NCBI GenBank assembly: GCA_032054765.1
Contig: DAMBSC010000006.1
Location: 186,001 to 250,000 of the forward strand
Length of the DNA stretch: 64,000 nucleotides
DNA from: DFXE01 sp032054765
GTDB lineage: Bacteria; Bacteroidota; Bacteroidia; Bacteroidales; Tannerellaceae
Direction: 5' to 3'
Every line of letters starts with the position of its first letter. The stretch's first letter is position 1. The notes under the pieces were generated by a model. It was not told the origin of the DNA, ran no database searches, and saw only the letters and a list, made by a program, of their open reading frames with translations. The translations under genes and the position numbers were made by a program. Below are positions 17,975 through 26,394 of the stretch, piece after piece.

Positions 17975-18910
17975 TTATTTTACGCGGAACAATCTATTCC
18001 TATAATCAATAATCACGATATTGTCGAAGAAATAAGCATTCCCTGTTAATCCCCAGACATTTAAAGGAATAAAAACTTCTTTCTCCCAAAGCCCCTCTTT
18101 ATCATAATAGACCATTCCTTTTTTGAGGACTTGTCCTCCAAATTCTACAGGTTTATTTACTTCAGATCCATAAAAAGTTATATCCTTCCCCCACCATAAA
18201 GGGCCGCTCAACGAATCGGTAATAACTGCGTTTGATATTTCCAATGCCTTTTCTTTCGATGTAGCTAATGGGAAAGGGCTTGCACCGGTATCGAACATTA
18301 ACTTATATTCTTTACCGTTGATATGGAATGGCAGTTTTATAATTCCATCTTCCGACTCAAATTCCTCTGCCGGTAAATCCTTATATTCTGCAGGCAAACT
18401 ATCTGATACAGCAAGCCTGCATGATTTATAATCAATCACCAGGATTTTATCCTGAAATATATCAGGGGCAATCGTCCCAATATGTTTTGAAGTAGTTGAA
18501 TAAATCGAATCTTTAAGGATTTCCTCTCCAAAATTACCCCGATGCCAAATATCTATCCCGTTAAATCCAACTGTCCCCAATTGCAGGTTAACATTCCTGA
18601 ACAATATATTTTCTACATCTTGAGCAGATCCCAATTTATCCGCTAAAGAAGGGTATTCATCAAGATAAGGTTTTATTGCATTTCCATAGAATTGTGTACC
18701 AAACGTCCCTAAGTCGAATTGCATGGTAAAGTCGTGCGGCAAATCATCTATCCTTACCGGAATATGGATATACGCTTTTTCTATGTACTTCCCGGAAATA
18801 GTATCACTTTCCCAATTAAATGGGATCCATTCTAATGATGCTTTTTGCGAACAGCTTGTAAAGATTAAAAACGGAATAAATAGAATTATTCCCAGCTTAC
18901 ATGTTTTCAT
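17975..18910 (-). CDS. Lipoprotein with retropepsin-like (clan AA aspartic protease) fold
   Basis: A 311-residue lipoprotein: the signal peptide ends FLIFTSCSQ (lipobox Cys near residue 20). Two Asp-x-Gly motifs are visible, FDLGTFGTQF near residue 67 and LMFDTGASPFPLATS near residue 207. The second has the DTGAS signature of retropepsin-like aspartic proteases. The first has Leu in place of Thr/Ser, so catalytic competence is doubtful. The C-terminal NAYFFDNIVIIDYRNR fits the fold. It is the last gene of a three-gene unit with the GntR regulator and the SPFH protein. Protease activity is inference. Confidence 0.72.
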   Translation of the reverse strand: MKTCKLGIILFIPFLIFTSCSQKASLEWIPFNWESDTISGKYIEKAYIHIPVRIDDLPHDFTMQFDLGTFGTQFYGNAIKPYLDEYPSLADKLGSAQDVENILFRNVNLQLGTVGFNGIDIWHRGNFGEEILKDSIYSTTSKHIGTIAPDIFQDKILVIDYKSCRLAVSDSLPAEYKDLPAEEFESEDGIIKLPFHINGKEYKLMFDTGASPFPLATSKEKALEISNAVITDSLSGPLWWGKDITFYGSEVNKPVEFGGQVLKKGMVYYDKEGLWEKEVFIPLNVWGLTGNAYFFDNIVIIDYRNRLFRVK

Positions 18911-18944
18911 AGATATTATGATTGAATGAGATTGAAATAAAAAA

Positions 18945-19844
18945 CTATTCTTTTGACAATGTTTCGTTGCTCTTTGCCAACGACACTAATCCTCCCATAG
19001 CACCCAGATTCATGGAATCCAGTGCCGAACTGGGCACAATGACCATTGAGCCTTTTTCCTTTAATCCCTCGAACAACATATTCATACCTCTAAGGTGCAA
19101 GGCTACAGGGTTATCGGTGTACTTTTTACTGGCTTGCTCAAACTTCTCGGCAATCTCGGTTTCGGCGGTTCCCAAGATTACACGTGCCCTTCTTTCGCGC
19201 TCGGCCTGAGCTTCTTTACTCATAGCATCTGCCAAATCCTGAGGAATAGCGATATCATTAATACCTACAGTCTGGCATGTAATTCCCCAGGGATTGGTGT
19301 TCTTATCTAATACATGTTGTAAATCTTCAGCAATCTTATCGCGTTCCTGCAATAGAGCCGACAGTTCATGCTTCCCGATTGTATCCCTTAATCCGGTCTG
19401 CGCAATGTGTTCAATAGCAGTTTGATACTCCTGCACTTCCAAAGCCGCTTTTTCAACATCCCAGACTGTCCAGTACACAACCGCATCCACATTTACAGGT
19501 ACGGTATCTTTAGTAAGGGTCTGCTCTGCCTTAAAAGCGCTAACCCGCACCCGTTGATCGATATAAGCAGATACACTGTCGATTATGGGAATAATCATAA
19601 AAAGCCCCGGACCTTTCAGACCCTTATACTTCCCCATACGCAATACTACTGCCCTCTCCCATTGGTCGGCAATACGAATAGCAGACGACAATAATCCTGA
19701 GAATAGCAGTAAAAGTACCAAGACCGGAACATTTACCATTTGCAAAACATACAAAGCGACTGATAAGGTGACCAGTATCAGCAATACCGAAATAGAAATA
19801 GGATTAAACCATCCCTTGTTCATTACATTTGTTGCCATATTCAT
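18945..19844 (-). CDS. Slipin/stomatin-like SPFH-domain membrane protein
   Basis: A 299-residue protein with two close N-terminal hydrophobic segments (about residues 16-57), then an SPFH/band-7 domain starting IRIADQWERAVVLRMGKYKG. Slipin hallmarks are visible: GLFMIIPIIDSVSAYIDQRV, TKDTVPVNVDAVVYWTVWD and GLRDTIGKHELSALLQERDK. An Ala/Glu-rich coiled coil (KEAQAERERRARVILGTAET) follows and mediates oligomerisation in this family. It is probably a membrane scaffold. Its start codon overlaps the end of the GntR gene by four bases, so the two are translationally coupled. Confidence 0.92.
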   Translation of the reverse strand: MNMATNVMNKGWFNPISISVLLILVTLSVALYVLQMVNVPVLVLLLLFSGLLSSAIRIADQWERAVVLRMGKYKGLKGPGLFMIIPIIDSVSAYIDQRVRVSAFKAEQTLTKDTVPVNVDAVVYWTVWDVEKAALEVQEYQTAIEHIAQTGLRDTIGKHELSALLQERDKIAEDLQHVLDKNTNPWGITCQTVGINDIAIPQDLADAMSKEAQAERERRARVILGTAETEIAEKFEQASKKYTDNPVALHLRGMNMLFEGLKEKGSMVIVPSSALDSMNLGAMGGLVSLAKSNETLSKE

Positions 19845-20224
19845 AATTTTTTAGAGGTTTCCATATTCTCTAATTCCCGGATAACTTCTTCAAGGCTAAA
19901 ACCATAACTAAGCGCAGCGGAAGAAAATTGTGTACAAATCTCTTTTAATTTATCCTCCCGTTCTTTCTCCAACACCACCTGTTCTGTTTTGTTGATAAAG
20001 GTTCCGGTTCCTTGTTGAGTTTCCAGAATATTTTTAATCTCCAACTCCTTATATGCCTTGGAAACCGTGTTCAGGTTAACTTTCAATTCTACAGCAAGCG
20101 CCCTGACCGTAGGAAGCTGCTCCCCCAACTTAAGCTGTCCCGATGCTATACCATACCGAATCTGATCAATAATCTGCCGATACACCGGCACACCACTGGA
20201 ATAATCCAACAAAAACTTAATCAT
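19841..20224 (-). CDS. GntR-family (YtrA-type) transcriptional regulator
   Basis: A 127-residue regulator with the winged helix of the short YtrA subfamily: GVPVYRQIIDQIRYGIASGQ at residues about 11-30, then LPTVRALAVELKVNLNTVSK and the wing ETQQGTGTFI. A short helical tail for dimerisation follows, and there is no ligand domain. YtrA regulators usually repress their own operon. Consistent with that, a perfect palindrome overlaps the promoter just upstream. It heads the operon with the SPFH and lipoprotein genes. Confidence 0.92.
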   Translation of the reverse strand: MIKFLLDYSSGVPVYRQIIDQIRYGIASGQLKLGEQLPTVRALAVELKVNLNTVSKAYKELEIKNILETQQGTGTFINKTEQVVLEKEREDKLKEICTQFSSAALSYGFSLEEVIRELENMETSKKL

Positions 20225-20243
20225 ACCTTCCCAATTGCCCTAC

Positions 20244-20269
20244 TGTACTATTGTTATAGTACAAATATA
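20244..20269 (-). promoter_or_regulatory. GntR operator overlapping its own promoter
   Basis: TGTACTAT-TGTT-ATAGTACA (20244-20263) is a perfect 8-bp inverted repeat with a 4-base spacer. Its upstream end overlaps a -7 box, TATATTTG on the minus strand (20262-20269). It lies 20 bases before the GntR start codon. Binding here would block transcription of the operon. Confidence 0.8.
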
Positions 20270-20472
20270 CACACTATATCATTCCCACCAACTTTTTATG
20301 CTGTTTTTTTAGAAAAATCTATAGGATACCAGAAAAATCATATATATACCATGCTAACATAGCATAAAAAAGCTTGTTTTTTGACTAAATGTTATGTTTT
20401 AAAGCATTATACAAATGAAAAAAGGTCCTACGATCACCCGTAAAACCTTTAATATTCAAATTGTTATCTCAG

Positions 20473-20559
<87 letters not shown>

Positions 20560-20665
20560 AAAATGAAAAGAACAAAAAATGCATCTTTTTCAATGCGCCG
20601 ACAAAGATATGTTTATATTTCTGAACAAACAAGATTTTTTCACTATTATTTAAAGAAAAAGATAC

Positions 20666-20673
20666 TACTTTTG
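20666..20673 (+). promoter_or_regulatory. -7 promoter box (TACTTTTG) before mltG
   Basis: TACTTTTG fits the TAnnTTTG consensus and lies 37 bases before the mltG start. No clear -33 element is visible. Confidence 0.5.
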
Positions 20674-20710
20674 TAGATGATTTCTGATATTCAACCGATT
20701 AAAATTTTAT

Positions 20711-21754
20711 ATGGAAAATCAAAAAAGATCGAAGAAGCCGATTCTTATTATTACCCTTACTTTAGCCGTTTTATTGTTGTCGGGAATAGGTTTCTATTTT
20801 TACCGCTTTTTGTATGCTCCTGATTTTAAAGTGAAAGAAACAGTGTATGTTTATATAGATGAAAAAAAGGATTTTGATGATCTATGCCGCCAATTAGTAG
20901 ATTCAGCGAGTTGTTCTCGTATTAGAAATTTCAGAAAGTTGTCTGATTGGTTGAATTATCCAGATAATATGAAGACCGGGCGATATGCTGTGGAGCCTGG
21001 TGTTGACCATCTGACATTACTGAATATGCTTAGGCGCGGACAACAAACAGCCATGCGTATTACGTTTAATAATATTCGTTTAAAGACAGACTTAGCAGAT
21101 AAGGTAGGAGAGCAACTCATGATAGATTCTGACGATATTTTATCATTAATTACTGATGAAGAACATTGTCGGTCATTAGGTTTTAACACTGAAACGATAG
21201 CTGCCATGTTTATTCCTAATACATATGAAGTTTATTGGAATATATCTGCCGATAATTTTATTAAACGCATGAAACGAGAATATGATAATTTTTGGACAGA
21301 CAAACGGAAAGAAAAAGCAAAAGCGATTGGGCTTACGCTGATTGAAGTCTCTATTCTGGCTTCTATTGTTGAAGAAGAAACAGCGATGGTTGATGAATAC
21401 CCAATCGTATCTGGGCTTTATATTAATCGGTTGAAAAGAGGCATTCCTTTACAGGCTGATCCGACTGTAAAATTTGCTATAGGTGATTTTTCTCTTCGTC
21501 GTGTGCTTAACAAACATTTGGAGATAGAATCTCCTTACAATACTTATAAACATACCGGACTTCCTCCTGGGCCTTTACGAATCCCTTCCATAAAAGGACT
21601 GGACGGTGTATTGAATCATATGAAACATAATTATTTGTATATGTGTGCAAAAGAGGATTTCTCCGGTCGTCATAATTTTGCTATCACCTTAATTGAGCAT
21701 AATCGCAATGCAAACCGCTACAGAGATGCTCTTAACAGATTAAATATTCGATAA
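20711..21754 (+). CDS. mltG: Endolytic murein transglycosylase MltG
   Basis: A 347-residue inner-membrane protein with one N-terminal transmembrane segment (about residues 11-31) and a periplasmic YceG domain. The catalytic region is visible: ILASIVEEETAMVDEYPIVS contains the conserved Glu, followed by YINRLKRGIPLQADPTVKFA and YNTYKHTGLPPGPLRIPS. It cleaves nascent glycan strands and so acts as a terminase for peptidoglycan elongation. Length is normal. Its own -7 box suggests independent transcription. Codon use is AT-rich, like the rest of the right-hand half. Confidence 0.95.
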   Translation: MENQKRSKKPILIITLTLAVLLLSGIGFYFYRFLYAPDFKVKETVYVYIDEKKDFDDLCRQLVDSASCSRIRNFRKLSDWLNYPDNMKTGRYAVEPGVDHLTLLNMLRRGQQTAMRITFNNIRLKTDLADKVGEQLMIDSDDILSLITDEEHCRSLGFNTETIAAMFIPNTYEVYWNISADNFIKRMKREYDNFWTDKRKEKAKAIGLTLIEVSILASIVEEETAMVDEYPIVSGLYINRLKRGIPLQADPTVKFAIGDFSLRRVLNKHLEIESPYNTYKHTGLPPGPLRIPSIKGLDGVLNHMKHNYLYMCAKEDFSGRHNFAITLIEHNRNANRYRDALNRLNIR

Positions 21755-22453
21755 AGTAACGCTTAATTAACTTTTCACATTTTATCTACCAGCTGTCACA
21801 AAGACAGATAATCCATTGTTAAACAATACATAAAGTGTGACAGATGATCTGTCACACAATGTCATTAAGTTAAGGCTTACAAAGTGTAGTGAGAAAAAGT
21901 ATTCTCACTACACTGGGTCCATTCGATGAAGAAATTTTCGTGTTAAAGTTCCTGTTGGTGATAAACTGTTTTAAATCACTGGAGAGTTACTTTAATAGAA
22001 TTAATAATTGAACATTAATATTTCTTGTTTTGATAGTTACACATTAGTAGTTCTGTCATTTCCCTCTAAAAACTTCACAGCTGTGAGAATCTTTTTTCAC
22101 AGCTGTGGAAAAAATGTTTCACAGTTGTGAAAAATATTTTTCATACCTGTGAAAACATTAGATGTGTATTTCAAAAAATATAAAGAACAATGAAGGAGGC
22201 AATACTATCTTTATAAGAATTCAGTAGATTTCCATTAAAAGATTTTTAACGTGACAGATTGTGATAGATTATCTGTCACGCTTACATTTTTCATAGTCAG
22301 TATATTAGCTATCAATGTGACGGATCGGAGATAAAATTGAAAAAATCAAAATAGTTTCAAATTGACGTTTTTAGAGGATTGTGTTACGTGTTTGGGGATT
22401 CTCATTCTTTAGGTTAAGTTTATATTTGTGAAGAATAATTTTAGGAAATAAAA
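21755..22453. repeat. Gene-free region with 4 x 22-bp tandem palindromes and flanking hairpins
   Basis: No gene is seen between mltG and the hydrolase gene. At 22074-22161 four imperfect palindromes follow one another with an exact 22-bp period, starting at 22074, 22096, 22118 and 22140. Their cores are TTCACAGCTGTGAG, TTCACAGCTGTGG, TTCACAGTTGTGAA and TTCATACCTGTGAA. On the left lie two hairpins: GTGTGACAGA/TCTGTCACAC at 21835-21857 and GTGTAGTGAGAA/TTCTCACTACAC at 21884-21913. On the right lies CGTGACAGAT/ATCTGTCACG at 22250-22280. The same four-unit design recurs at 39171 and 58118 with different sequence. Confidence 0.85.
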
Positions 22454-23626
22454 ATGAATACCATGATAACTCATCCATATATGAAAATAATCAAGTGTCT
22501 TTTTTATATCTTAATTATAACTATTGTTTGCGTTTCCTGTCAGTCAAAGGGTCAAGATATAGTTGTAGAAAAAGAAGAGATATGGAGTAATATTTCATCA
22601 TTTTTCTCTCCTCCTGACAAGTTTAAGGAAGTCTATGGTGATTACAGGTCTCCTCTGCAGTTTAAAAATGGGCAAACAGTAAAGACAAAAGAAGATTGGT
22701 TGAAACGAAAAGAAGAAATTCGTAATGAATGGATTAGCCACATGGGAGAATGGCCTCAGGTTATTACTAATCAGAGGATAGAAATAATAGAATCTGTTGA
22801 TAGCGGATCTTTCAAACAGCATAAGGTCCGCTTCTACTGGACACCAAACGAACAGACGGAAGGATATTTGTTGATTCCTCATAAAAAGGGAAAAAAACCA
22901 GCGGTAATAACTGTCTTTTATGAGCCGGAAACAGCTATTGGAAAGGGAACTAAACCTATGCGTGATTTTGCTTATCAGTTGGCTAAACGTGACTTTATTA
23001 CACTTTCTTTGGGAACAAGTGAAACGACAAAAAATAAAACATATTCTATCTATTATCCCACTATAGAAAATGCAACCATGCAACCGTTATGTGCGTTGGC
23101 ATACGCCGCTGCAAATGCATGGGAAGTATTGGCCAGGATTGAAGATGTTGATTCCACACGGATCGGGATAACAGGACATTCATATGGTGGAAAATGGGCT
23201 ATGTTTGCTTCCTGCCTCTATGATAAGTATGCTTGTGCGGCCTGGTCTGATCCGGGAATTGTTTTTGACGAAACAAAAGGTTCGAATGTTAATTATTGGG
23301 AACCTTGGTATTTAGGATATTATCCGCCTCCCTGGGAAAATACATGGAGTAAAACTAGAGAAAATGTTCATGGAATATATCCGAGATTACTGGCAGATGG
23401 TTTTGACTTGCATGAGTTACATGCTTTGATGGCTCCTCGTCCATTTCTAGTATCAGGAGGTTCATCCGATCCACCGGAAAGATGGATCGCATTAAATCAT
23501 ACTATTGCAGTGAATAAGATTTTAGGATATGAAAACCGGGTAGCCATGACTAATAGAGAAACCCATTCATGCACGTATGAGTCAAATGAACAACTCTATC
23601 AGTTTTTTGAATACTTTTTGAAATAA
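22454..23626 (+). CDS. Alpha/beta-hydrolase lipoprotein (esterase-like)
   Basis: A 390-residue protein whose signal peptide ends VCVSCQSKG (lipobox); the ATG at 22481 is an alternative start just before it. The alpha/beta-hydrolase fold carries a nucleophile elbow GITGHSYGGKWAM (Ser in GHSYG). A likely acid is in APRPFLVSGGSSDPPE and a C-terminal His in NRETHSCTYES. The order Ser-Asp-His and the GK after the elbow recall glucuronoyl- and acetyl-esterase-like families found in polysaccharide degradation, but I cannot name the family. It is probably surface- or periplasm-exposed. No SusC/D genes are adjacent. Confidence 0.75.
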   Translation: MNTMITHPYMKIIKCLFYILIITIVCVSCQSKGQDIVVEKEEIWSNISSFFSPPDKFKEVYGDYRSPLQFKNGQTVKTKEDWLKRKEEIRNEWISHMGEWPQVITNQRIEIIESVDSGSFKQHKVRFYWTPNEQTEGYLLIPHKKGKKPAVITVFYEPETAIGKGTKPMRDFAYQLAKRDFITLSLGTSETTKNKTYSIYYPTIENATMQPLCALAYAAANAWEVLARIEDVDSTRIGITGHSYGGKWAMFASCLYDKYACAAWSDPGIVFDETKGSNVNYWEPWYLGYYPPPWENTWSKTRENVHGIYPRLLADGFDLHELHALMAPRPFLVSGGSSDPPERWIALNHTIAVNKILGYENRVAMTNRETHSCTYESNEQLYQFFEYFLK

Positions 23627-23644
23627 TAAATCGCTAAAAAGAAG

Positions 23645-23652
23645 TATCTTTG
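23645..23652 (+). promoter_or_regulatory. -7 promoter box (TATCTTTG) for iorAB
   Basis: TATCTTTG matches TAnnTTTG and lies 41 bases before the iorA start. A TTTG occurs 24 bases further upstream, slightly longer than the usual -33 spacing. Confidence 0.55.
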
Positions 23653-23693
23653 TCAGTTTTAAAAGCGATTTATAATATTTAGAAACTTCATAT

Positions 23694-25292
23694 ATGGGAA
23701 AACATTTATTTTTAGGAGATGAAGCAATAGCGCAAGCGGCTATTGATGCCGGCTTCTCAGGCGTTTATGCTTATCCGGGAACTCCTTCTACTGAAATCAC
23801 AGAATATATTCAAAATTCAAAAATAGCTCAAGAAAGAGGTATCCATAGCAAATGGAGTTCGAATGAGAAAACAGCTATGGAATCGGCATTAGGAATGAGT
23901 TATGCAGGAAAACGAGCCCTTTGCTGTATGAAACATGTAGGTATGAATGTCGCGGCCGATTGTTTTATGAATGCTGCGATGAGTGGTATACATGGTGGTA
24001 TGATCATTATTACTGCAGATGATCCTTCTATGCACTCTTCGCAGAACGAACAAGACAATAGGATGTATGGGATTTTTGCCATGATTCCTATGTTGGAACC
24101 AGCCAGTCAACAGGAAGCTTATGATATGGTGTATGATGGTTTTGAACTATCGGAAAGATTAGGATATCCTATTTTATTGCGTATAACTACACGCATGGCT
24201 CACTCACGAGCAGGTGTTGTGACTCGTCCGATGAGAGAGCAAAATCCAATGAGTTTCCCTTTAGACGGGCGTCAGCGTTTCGTTTTACTTCCGGCCTTGG
24301 CTCGTAAACGGTTCAAAATATTGATAGAAGCTCAGGGCACTTTTATGAAGGAATCTATAGAATCTGCTTATAACAAATATTTTGATGCTCCTAATAAAGA
24401 TTTAGGTATTATTACTACTGGAATAGCTTTCAATTATCTTTCCGAAAATTATCCGAATGGATTCGATCATCCGGTATTAAAGATATGCCAATATCCAATG
24501 CCATATACACAAATTGAGAAGATAATGGATGAGTGTAAAGAGATTCTTGTTCTAGAAGAAGGATATCCTATTGTGGAACAACAACTGAGGGGCTTCCTAG
24601 GAAAAGAAGGTAGAGTACATGGGCGATTGGATGGAACATTACAACAAGATGGAGAACTTACACCAGATGCCGTAGGGAAGGCGTTAGGTAAAGAAATAAA
24701 CAGTTATTATACCGTTCCCGAGATTGTTGAACAACGTCCCCCTGCTCTTTGTCAGGGCTGTGGACATCGTGATGTATATGATGCATTAAATGAAGTATTG
24801 AAAGAATATCCCGATGCTAAAGTTTTCAGTGATATAGGTTGCTACACATTAGGAGCATTACCTCCTTTCAGGGCGATTGATACTTGTATCGATATGGGAG
24901 CTTCTATTACTATGGCAAAAGGAGCTGCTGATGCTGGCTTATTTCCAGCTGTAAGCGTAATCGGAGATTCTACTTTTACTCATTCAGGTATGACTGGGTT
25001 ACTGGATTGCGTTAATGAAGAAACTAATATTACGATTATAATTTCGGATAACGAAACTACTGCCATGACAGGTGGACAGGATTCTGCCGGAACAGGCCGT
25101 TTACATGCTATCTGTGAAGGTATCGGTGTCGATCCGTCTCATATCCATTCGATGGTTCCTCTACGGAAGAACTATGAAGAGATGAAGAATATCATCCGTA
25201 AAGAGATCGAATACAAAGGCGTATCTGTACTGATCCCCTGCCGGGAGTGTATCCAAACATTAACCAAGAAGAAAAAAGCATCAAAAAAATGA
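23694..25292 (+). CDS. iorA: Indolepyruvate:ferredoxin oxidoreductase alpha subunit, no ferredoxin domain
   Basis: A 532-residue subunit of the thiamine-diphosphate enzyme that oxidatively decarboxylates aryl pyruvates, reducing ferredoxin. The pyrimidine-binding domain is at the N-terminus (GVYAYPGTPSTEITEYI). A middle domain follows, and the thiamine-pyrophosphate domain is at about residues 350-500 (PPALCQGCGHRDVY, IGDSTFTHSGMTGLL). Typical archaeal and clostridial IorA proteins continue into two 4Fe-4S motifs. This one stops after PCRECIQTLTKKKK, so the electron-transfer clusters must come from another protein. It overlaps iorB by four bases. Confidence 0.94.
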   Translation: MGKHLFLGDEAIAQAAIDAGFSGVYAYPGTPSTEITEYIQNSKIAQERGIHSKWSSNEKTAMESALGMSYAGKRALCCMKHVGMNVAADCFMNAAMSGIHGGMIIITADDPSMHSSQNEQDNRMYGIFAMIPMLEPASQQEAYDMVYDGFELSERLGYPILLRITTRMAHSRAGVVTRPMREQNPMSFPLDGRQRFVLLPALARKRFKILIEAQGTFMKESIESAYNKYFDAPNKDLGIITTGIAFNYLSENYPNGFDHPVLKICQYPMPYTQIEKIMDECKEILVLEEGYPIVEQQLRGFLGKEGRVHGRLDGTLQQDGELTPDAVGKALGKEINSYYTVPEIVEQRPPALCQGCGHRDVYDALNEVLKEYPDAKVFSDIGCYTLGALPPFRAIDTCIDMGASITMAKGAADAGLFPAVSVIGDSTFTHSGMTGLLDCVNEETNITIIISDNETTAMTGGQDSAGTGRLHAICEGIGVDPSHIHSMVPLRKNYEEMKNIIRKEIEYKGVSVLIPCRECIQTLTKKKKASKK

Positions 25293-25879
25293 AAATAGAT
25301 ATTATATTATCAGGAGTTGGCGGACAAGGTATTTTATCTATTGCCGCTGTTATCGGAGAAGCCGCGTTAAAAGAAGGTTTATATATGAAGCAGGCTGAAG
25401 TTCACGGAATGAGTCAACGGGGTGGTGACGTACAGTCTAACCTTCGCTTATCAGATCAGCCGATATCTTCTGATCTGATCCCGAAAGGTCAGGCTGATCT
25501 CATTATCTCATTAGAACCCATGGAAAGCCTGCGTTATCTTCCCTGGCTTAAGAAAGACGGTTGGCTGGTTACTAATTCACAGCCTTTCGTTAATATCCCC
25601 AACTACCCTGAAATGGAAAAAGTAAATGCCGAGCTTAACAAATTACCGAAAAAAGTTGTTTTAGATGTAGAGGCCATTGCTAAAGAAGCAGGATCGGTAA
25701 GAGCAGCTAACATCGTGATGCTGGGAGCGGCAACACCTTTCCTAGGTATTGATTTCAATAAGATAGAAGATGGGATCCGCAGTATCTTTGGCCGTAAGGG
25801 TGAAGATATTGTCAATATGAATTTAAAGGCTTTAAAAGCCGGATATGATGTAGCCCAAAGTATGCAAAAAGAAGAGTAA
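25289..25879 (+). CDS. iorB: Indolepyruvate:ferredoxin oxidoreductase beta subunit
   Basis: A 196-residue gamma-domain subunit of the 2-oxoacid:ferredoxin oxidoreductase family, beginning MKIDIILSGVGGQGILSIAA. The GVGGQG loop and AEVHGMSQRGGDVQSNLR are family hallmarks. I chose the ATG at 25289 because it overlaps the iorA stop (ATGA) and starts right at the domain. With iorA it forms the complete catalytic core for arylpyruvate metabolism or, in reverse, aromatic amino-acid synthesis. Confidence 0.94.
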   Translation: MKIDIILSGVGGQGILSIAAVIGEAALKEGLYMKQAEVHGMSQRGGDVQSNLRLSDQPISSDLIPKGQADLIISLEPMESLRYLPWLKKDGWLVTNSQPFVNIPNYPEMEKVNAELNKLPKKVVLDVEAIAKEAGSVRAANIVMLGAATPFLGIDFNKIEDGIRSIFGRKGEDIVNMNLKALKAGYDVAQSMQKEE

Positions 25880-25881
25880 AT

Positions 25882-26388
25882 ATGAAAAATCTATTATTAG
25901 CCGGTATATTTCTGTTACTGGCTCTTACTGCCAAAGCACAAGAAGAAGGAGATATTATTAAAGTAGGTGATACAATGCCTGTTTTTACGATTGTTTCCGA
26001 CAATGGAAATGAGCTAAAATCATCAGCTTTACAAGGAAAAGTTATCCTGATAAACCTGTTCGCTACCTGGTGTCCTCCGTGTCAAAAAGAATTAGCCGCC
26101 ATCGAAGAAACTTTATGGCCGAAATACAAGAATAATGCTAATTTCACTATGCTGGTGATAGGACGTGAACACAATGAAGCAGAACTTAAAACATACAATG
26201 AAAAGAAAGGTTTTGATTTTCCATTATATCCGGATAAAAACAAGAATATCTATAACTCTTTTGCTTCCAAGTTCATTCCTCGTACATACTTAATTGGAAA
26301 AGATGGTAAAGTCATATATGCCAGTAAAGGATATACGGAAGAAGAATTTACAGAATTAATGAACAAGATAGAGAAGGCTTTAAAATAA
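25882..26388 (+). CDS. TlpA-like thioredoxin-fold protein, exported
   Basis: A 168-residue protein with a signal peptide (MKNLLLAGIFLLLALTAKAQ) and a TlpA/ResA thioredoxin domain. The active site is FATWCPPCQKE and the cis-Pro region is KFIPRTYLIGKDG. It is a periplasmic thiol reductant or isomerase. It starts two bases after iorB, so it is cotranscribed; no functional link to IorAB is obvious. Confidence 0.92.
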   Translation: MKNLLLAGIFLLLALTAKAQEEGDIIKVGDTMPVFTIVSDNGNELKSSALQGKVILINLFATWCPPCQKELAAIEETLWPKYKNNANFTMLVIGREHNEAELKTYNEKKGFDFPLYPDKNKNIYNSFASKFIPRTYLIGKDGKVIYASKGYTEEEFTELMNKIEKALK

Positions 26389-26394
26389 AAACCA

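Noticed and set aside
22074..22161. CRISPR array
   Set aside because: Units are palindromic and contiguous with no unique spacers, and no cas genes are present.
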